Shown: positions 1-6,224 of the stretch, piece by piece | Numbering within the stretch: the stretch's first letter is position 1 | How the letters are laid out: each line of letters starts with the position of its first letter | NCBI GenBank assembly: GCA_002333205.1 | Contig: DDAD01000157.1 | Span: forward strand, 51,002-57,225 | Direction: 5' to 3' | Length of the DNA: 6,224 nt | Source of the DNA: Pedobacter sp. UBA2067 | GTDB lineage: Bacteria; Bacteroidota; Bacteroidia; Sphingobacteriales; Sphingobacteriaceae | Made by a program: the position numbers and the translations under genes | The notes under the pieces: model-generated | What the model saw: the letters and a program-made list of their open reading frames with translations, nothing else | Databases searched by the model: none | What the model was told of the DNA's origin: nothing

Positions 1-2568
1 GGCATCACTTTCCGTGTACGTGGTAACAATTCCATTAATGCTTCAGTAGACCCTTTATACATCATCGATGGCGTATTCGTCAGCAATGCAGATCCAATAT
101 CCGCAGGACTGGGTAATCAACAGGCTTCAAACCCCATTGCCGACCTGAACCCTTCCGACATTGAAGACATCCAGATCCTGAAAGATGCCAATGCTACAGC
201 AATCTACGGCTCCCTGGGTGCCAATGGTGTCATCATCGTAACAACCAAACGAGGTAAACGGAACACCAATGCAAAGATCAACTTCAACACCATACAGGGC
301 TGGTCTACCGCAGTAAACAAGTTTGAGGTCGCTAACGGGCCTGAAGTTGGCTTACTTACCAATGAATCGAGGATCAATACCGCGGTTGACAACGGTCTGG
401 ATCCAAACAGCATCACCCTACCTTTTCCAGATCCTGCATCCTTGCCAACATACGACCGCATCGAAGGCCTGTTCCGCACGGCGAAGACGACCAACTATGA
501 ACTTTCCACACAAGGTGGAACCGATAAGAGTACCTATTATATCAGCCTGGGCTACCTGAACCAGGAATCCATCGTTAAACCTTCTGATTACACCCGGTAT
601 GCCGGTCGACTGAACTATGATAATTTCCTCAGCGACAAACTTAAAGTTGGAACCAGCTTAAACTTCACCAGATCGGAAAGGAACTTAAGCGGCAGCGACA
701 ATAATCCGACAGGTGTGATCAACTCGGCACTCTTCCCTCGTTCTTACCTGCCGATATATAATGAAGATGGCACTTTTGCCCGCTATGGCAGTTTTGACAA
801 CCACATCGCGCTCATTGAAAATCTGGATAACAAAGCCGTTGGATGGAGGACCATCGGCAACATCTATGGCGAGTACAGCTTTTTGCCGGAACTTAAACTG
901 CGTAGCAGCTGGAGTATTGACAACACCAGTGAGTATGATAACAGCTATTCAAATACACTCATCAGCGCTGGCATCGCTACAAAGGGCTCCGCTTCATCAG
1001 CGGAAAACAAGAACCTGGTATTAACCAATGAACAAGTGCTAACCTACATCAAAACCTTTGGCGATAACAAGCAGCATAACCTGAATGCCTTAATCGGGAA
1101 CACCATCAACACTGTGCTTAATGAAGGTACCAGCGCTACGGGAACCGGCTTTGCCGCGAATAGCTTACGGTCGGTTGCGGTAGCCGCCACAAGATCCGGT
1201 TCTTCCTTCCGCACTTCATCAAAGCTGCTCTCTTTTTTCAGTAAAGTAAGTTATACCTTCAAGAACAAGTACATATTGGATGGTAGTATCCGCGCGGATG
1301 GTTCATCTAAATTCGGCGCAAATAAAAGATGGGGCTACTTCCCCTCAGGCGGCGTAGCCTGGCTGATTGGTCAGGAGGATTTCATCAAAAATCTAAACGT
1401 CTTTGATGATTTTAAGGTACGTGCAAGTCTTGGCTTATCCGGCAACCAGAATGGCATAGGTGCTTATGCTGCGCAAGGATTATGGTCCTCTGGCGCAAAC
1501 TACCTGGAACAACCCGGCATCGCACCAACACAGCTCGCCAACGCCGACCTTACCTGGGAAACCACCCGGCAGTTTAACCTTGGTGCTGAATTCAGCATCT
1601 TCAAAAACCGCCTTAGCATCGTAGCCGACTACTACAATAAGTACACCTATGATCTGCTTTTGAATGTACCTGTACCCTACCGTTCTGGTTTTGCCTCTTA
1701 CCTGCAAAACTACGGTGCTGTGCGGAATAAGGGTTATGAGCTTGGTATCACCTCAACCAACATCCAGACTGAAAACTTTAGCTGGACCACCAACTTCAAT
1801 GTCTCCTTCAACAAGAATAAGATTGAAAAACTCGCATCAGACATTAGCTTGGGTGCTTCAGGCAGGAACATTTCCATCTTGAAACAAGGTTATGCCGTTA
1901 ACTCCTTCCAGCTATACAAACAACTTTACGTAGATCCACAAACCGGTAACGCCGTTTACGACGATGTAAACGACGATGGTATCATTACCTCAGCCGACCG
2001 GCAGATCGTAGGTAATGCCTTGCCAGATTATACTGGCGGTCTAACAAATAACATCACCTACAAAGGCCTCGATTTCAGTTTCTTCTTTTACTTTCAGAAG
2101 GGGAATAAGATCATGAACATGAACGACTTCTTCATGGTGCATGGCGGCACCCAGGCAAACATCGGCTTTCTGCCAAGGCAACTTGATAGCTGGCAGCAAC
2201 CTGGTGATGTGACCGATATACCACGTTTAACCACCTATTCGGGAAATCCAACTGAAAATGGCGGTGCAGCAAACAACTATGGTGGCAATGTGGCCAGCCT
2301 AAGCTCCCGCTACCTGGAAGATGGATCATTCCTGAGGCTGAAAACCGTAACCTTAGGTTACACTTTCCCTACAGCCGTTTCCAGAAAGATCGGGATGAAT
2401 AAGCTACGCATCTATGCGCAGGGAACCAACCTGTTAACCTTTACCAAATATGGCGGATTGGATCCTGAAGTCAGCTCCCAAAGTAATAACCAGAACACTG
2501 CTGGTTACGACTGGGCAACGGTACCACAACCAAGAACATTCCAACTCGGCGCGAGTGTCACCTTCTAA
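1..2568 (+). CDS. SusC/RagA-family TonB-dependent outer-membrane transporter, 5' end missing
   Basis: This is the 3' 855 codons of a SusC-type transporter, an outer-membrane beta-barrel that imports large ligands using TonB energy together with a SusD lipoprotein. The reading frame is open from base 1 to the TAA at 2566-2568. Visible residues 4-26 carry the plug signature (FRVRGN, then PLYIIDGV), and residues 50-86 carry the second one (NPSDIEDIQILKDA, then YGSLGANGVIIVTTKRGK). Around residues 165-207 begins the barrel, with a STQGGTDKSTYYISLGY strand pattern. Residues 655-667 hold a DVNDDGIITSADR loop, common near this point in the family. The chain ends LGASVTF, with the terminal Phe used for outer-membrane insertion. 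Full SusC proteins are about 1,000 residues, so roughly 150 are missing: signal peptide, carboxypeptidase-regulatory-like domain and TonB box. The TTG at 442 is internal and is not the start. The substrate is unknown; a peptidase downstream favours peptides (inference). Confidence 0.96.
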   Translation, partial: GITFRVRGNNSINASVDPLYIIDGVFVSNADPISAGLGNQQASNPIADLNPSDIEDIQILKDANATAIYGSLGANGVIIVTTKRGKRNTNAKINFNTIQGWSTAVNKFEVANGPEVGLLTNESRINTAVDNGLDPNSITLPFPDPASLPTYDRIEGLFRTAKTTNYELSTQGGTDKSTYYISLGYLNQESIVKPSDYTRYAGRLNYDNFLSDKLKVGTSLNFTRSERNLSGSDNNPTGVINSALFPRSYLPIYNEDGTFARYGSFDNHIALIENLDNKAVGWRTIGNIYGEYSFLPELKLRSSWSIDNTSEYDNSYSNTLISAGIATKGSASSAENKNLVLTNEQVLTYIKTFGDNKQHNLNALIGNTINTVLNEGTSATGTGFAANSLRSVAVAATRSGSSFRTSSKLLSFFSKVSYTFKNKYILDGSIRADGSSKFGANKRWGYFPSGGVAWLIGQEDFIKNLNVFDDFKVRASLGLSGNQNGIGAYAAQGLWSSGANYLEQPGIAPTQLANADLTWETTRQFNLGAEFSIFKNRLSIVADYYNKYTYDLLLNVPVPYRSGFASYLQNYGAVRNKGYELGITSTNIQTENFSWTTNFNVSFNKNKIEKLASDISLGASGRNISILKQGYAVNSFQLYKQLYVDPQTGNAVYDDVNDDGIITSADRQIVGNALPDYTGGLTNNITYKGLDFSFFFYFQKGNKIMNMNDFFMVHGGTQANIGFLPRQLDSWQQPGDVTDIPRLTTYSGNPTENGGAANNYGGNVASLSSRYLEDGSFLRLKTVTLGYTFPTAVSRKIGMNKLRIYAQGTNLLTFTKYGGLDPEVSSQSNNQNTAGYDWATVPQPRTFQLGASVTF

Positions 2569-2584
2569 CCTTAACTGAAAAAAC
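2569..2584 (+). promoter_or_regulatory. Short A-rich leader between the susC-like and susD-like genes, no Shine-Dalgarno
   Basis: Sixteen bases separate the transporter stop from the lipoprotein ATG. They read CCTTAACTGAAAAAAC, with an A run just before the start and no GGAGG-like motif. In-frame TGA at 2576-2578 lies directly upstream, so the ATG at 2585 is the first possible ATG start. Leaders of this kind are usual in Bacteroidota, where initiation often relies on A-rich, unstructured sequence. The gap is too short for a terminator and promoter, which supports co-transcription. Confidence 0.6.
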
Positions 2585-3925
2585 ATGAAACTACATCATA
2601 TAAAATCAAGCTTTCTGCTGGCACTCCTGCTGTTCAGTCTATCTTCATGCAAGAAGTTTCTGGAAGAAACACCAAATAATGCCTTACCAACGGAAAGCTC
2701 CATTACGGACGCCAACACCGCAAGGGCATCCATCATCGGAGCCTATGACCGCCTGCAGGAATATTATGCCGCCAACTACCCCACATTGGGCACCATCACG
2801 ACTGACAATGTGGTGTTTAACGGAACGCTAAGCCAATATCTGCAGCTGGATCAGAATGCCATTCCAACAGATAATGTGATCACGGTAGCGGCTTATCAGG
2901 GCATTTACCGGGCCATCAATTCTGCAAATAGCGTGATTGCCTATGTTCCGGCCGTAACCGATCCTACGCTTAGCAGTGCAGAGAAAGACAGGATTCTTGG
3001 AGAGGCTTATTTCATACGTGCGCTGGCGTATTTTGATCTTGCGCGCGGCTGGGGTGGCGTGCAACTGCAGCTAGAACCTACAAAAGACCTAAACTCCCTA
3101 AAAGGCATTAAACGCAGTACACTGGATCAAACCTATGATCAGGTGCTGGCCGATCTGACTAAAGCAGAAACATTGCTTAATGAAGATGCAACCACCAGAA
3201 ACAGGGCACAGAAAAGCACGGTATTTGCGCTAAGGGCGAGGCTGCACCTGTATCGTCAGCAGTGGGCAGATGCGGAAAGTTATGCCACACAGGTGATCAA
3301 CAATCCGAAGTTCGCCTTGGTGAAGCCCTATAATGCTTTCTTTACAGCACCATTTCAAAGTACAGAATCAGTGTTCGAGCTTGCTTTCTCACCAAATGAC
3401 CGGAATACTTTCTGGAACCTATGGTACCCGAGTTCGGCAGGTGGACAATATACCTTGAAGCCCTCGGATGCACTGGTTGCAAAATTGAACAATCCAACGA
3501 TTGGCGGCAGCAGAAAAAGCCTTATCGCAGGTAGCGGAAATGCGGTATATGGTGTGCTGTATAACACTGCAGGTACCAGCACTGACCCCGCTTACCTGAT
3601 CCGGATTGCAGAATTGTATCTGATCCGCGCGGAAGCAAGGGCACAATTAAACAAGCTTGAAGAAGCAGCTGCAGATCTAAACATCATTCGCGCCAGAGCG
3701 GATGTGCCAGCAACGCCCGCCACTACACAGGCAGACCTGTTGCAGGCTATTGAAGAGGAGAACGCCATTGAGTTCGCTTTTGAAGCGCACCGCTGGTTCG
3801 ACCTGACCAGAACACAACGTGCTACGGAGGTGCTCGGCTTAGCGGACCGCAACTTCTGGCTCTTCCCACTTCCCTTATCGGATGTACAATCTGATCCTGA
3901 TCTAACCCAAAACCCAGGCTACTAA
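2585..3925 (+). CDS. SusD/RagB-family surface nutrient-binding lipoprotein
   Basis: This is a complete 446-residue SusD-type lipoprotein, which sits as a lid on the SusC barrel and binds the ligand at the cell surface. The N-terminus has a basic start, a Leu-rich core and a lipobox LSSC with the lipidated cysteine at residue 22, followed by KKFLEETP, the usual SusD opening. Helical TPR-like stretches are seen near residues 137-161 (RILGEAYFIRALAYFDLARG), 184-198, 207-240 and 337-372. The C-terminal domain shows EEENAIEFAFEAHRWFDLTR at 390-409 and ends FPLPLSDVQSDPDLTQNPGY at 427-446, both family hallmarks. The length is at the short end of the usual 450-550 residues or slightly below it, so some ligand-facing loops are probably reduced. 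The only cysteine is the lipidated one. It follows the SusC gene by 16 bases and precedes the peptidase gene by 20. The ligand cannot be deduced. Confidence 0.97.
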   Translation: MKLHHIKSSFLLALLLFSLSSCKKFLEETPNNALPTESSITDANTARASIIGAYDRLQEYYAANYPTLGTITTDNVVFNGTLSQYLQLDQNAIPTDNVITVAAYQGIYRAINSANSVIAYVPAVTDPTLSSAEKDRILGEAYFIRALAYFDLARGWGGVQLQLEPTKDLNSLKGIKRSTLDQTYDQVLADLTKAETLLNEDATTRNRAQKSTVFALRARLHLYRQQWADAESYATQVINNPKFALVKPYNAFFTAPFQSTESVFELAFSPNDRNTFWNLWYPSSAGGQYTLKPSDALVAKLNNPTIGGSRKSLIAGSGNAVYGVLYNTAGTSTDPAYLIRIAELYLIRAEARAQLNKLEEAAADLNIIRARADVPATPATTQADLLQAIEEENAIEFAFEAHRWFDLTRTQRATEVLGLADRNFWLFPLPLSDVQSDPDLTQNPGY

Positions 3926-3945
3926 TCTAAACCAAACTCATAACC
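3926..3945 (+). promoter_or_regulatory. G-free leader between the susD-like and peptidase genes, no Shine-Dalgarno
   Basis: Twenty bases, TCTAAACCAAACTCATAACC, separate the SusD stop from the peptidase ATG. They contain no G at all, so no Shine-Dalgarno pairing is possible. An in-frame TAA at 3928-3930 fixes the ATG at 3946 as the first available ATG start. No hairpin with a T run is present, so transcription probably continues from the SusCD pair into the peptidase gene. Confidence 0.6.
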
Positions 3946-6224
3946 ATGAAACGACTTCTAAAAACCATTCAGCTGACCCTGTTGCTCAGCATACTGGCAG
4001 GCTTTAACAGCTGGGCGCAGAACAGTTACTTTTTTCCTAAAGCCACCAGCTTAAACCCTAAAATCCCAACGCCTGAGCAGTTCCTCGGTTATCCGATCGG
4101 AACGTACTTCACCAGGTACGACCAGGTGATTGCCTATTTCAAAGCGCTTGCAGCGGTATCTGACCGCGTACATGTGGAAGGTATTGGTAAAACCTATGAG
4201 CAGCGCGAGCAGATCATTGTAACCATCACCGCCCCTGCAAATTACAGTAATCTGGAAAACATCAGAAAAGAGCACCTCAACCAGGTGGACCCCAGTAAAC
4301 CTGTACTGAGCAACAATGCCCCGGTGATCATCCACCTTGGCTATGGTGTACACGGCAATGAAACTTCCAGCACGGAAGCCAGTTTGCTGGCAGGCTACTA
4401 CCTGGCTGCAAGTGATGATGCAGAGACGCAGAACTGGCTTTCCACTTCGGTAATTTTCATTGATCCAGCACTGAATCCCGATGGCAGAGACCGCGCCGCC
4501 AACTGGCATAATGCTTATCACTCCTTCCCCGCGGTTGGTGATCCACTTGATAAAGAGCACCAGGAAGGCTGGCCAAACGGACGTACCAATCACTTCTTTA
4601 CCGACCTGAACCGCGACTGGCTGAACCTGGTACAAGTCGAAAGTCGCAACCGTATTGCATTCTTTCACAAGTGGTACCCGAATGTACAGATCGACTTTCA
4701 TGAGCAGGGCACCAACGCCACCTATTACTTCGAACCGACACCCAAAAGCCACGAAAGTCCGATTATCCCCCAGTTCCTATACGAGTTCCAGGTAACCCTT
4801 GCGAAGTATCATGCACAGGCGCTTGATGAGATCGGCTCCTTGTACTTCACTAAAGAGAACTATGATAACCTCTCGCCAATTTATGGCTCCACTTACCCGA
4901 AGTTCTTTGGCTCCGTTGCCGCAACCTTTGAACAGGCCAGCTCACGCGGTATCTTACAGGAATCCACAAATGGTCCTTTGTCGTTTGCCTTCACCATCCG
5001 GAACCACCTGAGCACCAGCTTCTCCACCATAAAGGGTGCGGTTGCTGAGAAAGCAGGCTTATTTAAGGTGCAGAAAGACTTCTTTAAATATGCACTTGCG
5101 CAAGGGCAGAAGAATCCAGCTAAAGCCTTCGTGTTTGGCGATGTAAAGGATAAAACACTAACGAACAAATTTCTCGGTCTGCTGCTGCAGCATCAAATTG
5201 AAGTTTTCGAACTGCCCGCCAACCTGACGCAGGAAGGTAAGACATTCGAGAAAGGTAGTGCGTATGTGGTGCCATCGGCGCAGCCGAACTTTCTGCTGGT
5301 TCATTCCATCTTTGAAGAAAACACCCTGAAAGACAGCATCTTTTACGACAATACCGGCTGGAGCATTATCCACGCTTATGGGCTAAAGTATGCCAAGCTG
5401 AAAGGTTCTTTTTCCAAAGGACAGTCTGTAAGCGCCGTTCCGGCCCCTGCAAGCAAAACCGCAGGCAACAAGTCAGGCTACGCCTACCTGATCAATTCCA
5501 CAGACTACAATTACACCAAAGCATTGTATGAACTGCATCGTAAGAATGTGCTGGTTAAAACAGCGTTCAAGGGCTTTACAGCAAATACTTCCGGAGGAAA
5601 AGCGGCATTTCAACCGGGCGCACTCGTGATTCCCGTAGTTGGGCAGCGACTTTCGGCCGACTCCCTGTTTGCCGCTGTTAACGACGTTGCGGTACGCGCC
5701 AACATTGAGGTTACTGCGGTGAACTCTGGCTTTAGTACCGAAGGCATTGATCTGGGCAGCAGCAATATCAGGTCAACCCGGAAACCTGAAGTTGCACTAG
5801 CCTTTGGGCAGGGCGTAACAGCTTCTGAAGCCGGACAGGTGTGGTTCCTGCTGAATCAGCAGCTTGACCTGCCAGTATCTAAACTGGACCTGAGTAACTT
5901 TGCACGTGCGCCATTGGGCAGATATAATGTACTGATACTGCCTGCCGGAAATTACAGCGCATGGGATAAAGCTACGGTAGACAAGATCAAATCCTGGGTA
6001 GAAGCTGGCGGCACGCTGATCACCTTCCAGACCGCTACGGCATGGGCGGTGGCAAACGACCTGGTGAAGGAAAAGCTTGCACAAACGGATGTGTTCAGGC
6101 GCCCGGGAGATGTAACTCCGGCTGCACCTGTAAATACTAAAGATGAGAAAGCATCAGATGCGAAGCATGCAAAGGCAGCGACACCAAAGCCCGAACGGCT
6201 GGATTATGCGAGACAAGAGGATGT
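3946..6224 (+). CDS. Secreted M14-family zinc carboxypeptidase-like protein with C-terminal GATase1-like region, 3' end missing
   Basis: The frame is open from ATG 3946 to the window edge, giving 759 full codons. Residues 1-24 form a type I signal peptide (KRLLK, hydrophobic core, cut likely after SWA before Gln25), so the product is exported. The M14 catalytic domain spans about 45-375. HGNET gives zinc ligands His136 and Glu139, NPDGRDR is at 177-183, DLNRDW at 220-225 supplies the Asn-Arg pair expected to hold the substrate carboxylate, and DFHEQG at 250-255 gives the third ligand His252. Glu329 in ATFEQASSRG fits the catalytic glutamate. M14 enzymes remove C-terminal amino acids or cleave related amide bonds. 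After a middle region (about 390-610), residues 613-700 resemble a GATase1-like fold: PEVALAFGQG, YNVLILPAGNYSAWD, VEAGGTLITF. A Pro/Ala/Lys-rich stretch follows at 720-750. I recall Bacteroidota M14 proteins of about 830 residues with this architecture, so some 70 or more may be missing. There is no cysteine. The exact substrate is unknown. Confidence 0.93.
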   Translation, partial: MKRLLKTIQLTLLLSILAGFNSWAQNSYFFPKATSLNPKIPTPEQFLGYPIGTYFTRYDQVIAYFKALAAVSDRVHVEGIGKTYEQREQIIVTITAPANYSNLENIRKEHLNQVDPSKPVLSNNAPVIIHLGYGVHGNETSSTEASLLAGYYLAASDDAETQNWLSTSVIFIDPALNPDGRDRAANWHNAYHSFPAVGDPLDKEHQEGWPNGRTNHFFTDLNRDWLNLVQVESRNRIAFFHKWYPNVQIDFHEQGTNATYYFEPTPKSHESPIIPQFLYEFQVTLAKYHAQALDEIGSLYFTKENYDNLSPIYGSTYPKFFGSVAATFEQASSRGILQESTNGPLSFAFTIRNHLSTSFSTIKGAVAEKAGLFKVQKDFFKYALAQGQKNPAKAFVFGDVKDKTLTNKFLGLLLQHQIEVFELPANLTQEGKTFEKGSAYVVPSAQPNFLLVHSIFEENTLKDSIFYDNTGWSIIHAYGLKYAKLKGSFSKGQSVSAVPAPASKTAGNKSGYAYLINSTDYNYTKALYELHRKNVLVKTAFKGFTANTSGGKAAFQPGALVIPVVGQRLSADSLFAAVNDVAVRANIEVTAVNSGFSTEGIDLGSSNIRSTRKPEVALAFGQGVTASEAGQVWFLLNQQLDLPVSKLDLSNFARAPLGRYNVLILPAGNYSAWDKATVDKIKSWVEAGGTLITFQTATAWAVANDLVKEKLAQTDVFRRPGDVTPAAPVNTKDEKASDAKHAKAATPKPERLDYARQED
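6103..6195 (+). other. Low-complexity Pro/Ala/Lys-rich linker-like segment within the M14 protein
   Basis: Codons 720-750 of the peptidase encode a stretch dominated by Ala, Lys, Pro, Asp and Thr (for example TPAAPVNTKDEKASDAKHAK). It interrupts the GATase1-like region after the VEAGGTLITF strand and ends just before the RLDYARQEDV sequence. It is likely a flexible surface loop rather than a folded part. No exact nucleotide repeat underlies it. Confidence 0.5.

Noticed and set aside
442..444. TTG as a possible start codon of the SusC gene.
   Set aside because: The same frame is open back to base 1 and encodes intact plug-domain motifs upstream, so this is an internal Leu codon.
204..494. A 96-codon minus-strand open frame within the SusC gene.
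   Set aside because: It is antisense to conserved plug sequence and shows no domain or signal of its own. The same applies to the other short minus-strand frames near 1480, 2132, 2828, 3355, 3592, 4893, 5158 and 5797.
323..559. A 78-codon plus-strand frame overlapping the SusC gene; similar frames occur near 761, 1664 and 4799.
   Set aside because: These are out-of-frame readings inside strongly supported genes, with no separate leader or recognisable product.
2569..2584. Possible terminator or promoter between the SusC and SusD genes.
   Set aside because: Sixteen bases are too few for a hairpin with a T run or for a -33/-7 promoter pair, and no such motifs are seen.
4051..4752. A 233-codon open frame on the minus strand, opposite the M14 peptidase domain.
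   Set aside because: It lies wholly antisense to the region encoding the zinc-binding and NPDG motifs of a well-supported gene, has no recognisable domain, and reads as composition-driven shadow sequence.
1..6224. CRISPR arrays, insertion-sequence ends, tRNA genes or tandem repeats.
   Set aside because: Read by eye, no spaced direct repeats, terminal inverted repeats, transposase sequence or cloverleaf-like region was found; nearly all bases are accounted for by three coding regions.

Overview
The window looks like ordinary chromosomal sequence from a Bacteroidota bacterium. The evidence is a SusC/SusD outer-membrane pair, start codons with no Shine-Dalgarno sequence behind A/C-rich leaders, and a moderate GC content (mid-forties percent by eye). 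The protein style (TonB-dependent plug sequence, SusD C-terminus ending in NPGY, an M14 peptidase following the pair) fits Sphingobacteriales such as Pedobacter or its relatives. That finer placement is inference and has not been checked by search.

Three genes fill almost the whole window, all on the plus strand, separated by gaps of only 16 and 20 bases. Bases 1-2568 are the 3' 855 codons of a SusC/RagA-type TonB-dependent transporter; the 5' end, with signal peptide, N-terminal carboxypeptidase-regulatory-like domain and start of the plug, lies outside the window. Bases 2585-3925 are a complete SusD/RagB-type surface lipoprotein of 446 residues. Bases 3946-6224 are the first 759 codons of a secreted M14-family zinc carboxypeptidase-like protein with an apparent C-terminal glutamine-amidotransferase-like (GATase1-like) region; its 3' end lies outside the window. 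No terminator, promoter, RNA gene, mobile element, CRISPR array or long repeat was found.

The layout suggests one transcript. SusD captures a ligand at the cell surface, SusC imports it through the outer membrane with TonB energy, and the peptidase, exported to periplasm or beyond, trims peptides or amino-acid conjugates. A SusCD pair next to a peptidase rather than a glycoside hydrolase points to peptide uptake in the manner of RagAB, but the ligand cannot be read from this sequence. I see no clearly new biological system. The points most worth following are the peptidase pairing, the apparently cysteine-less GATase-like tail, and the near-total absence of cysteine across all three proteins.
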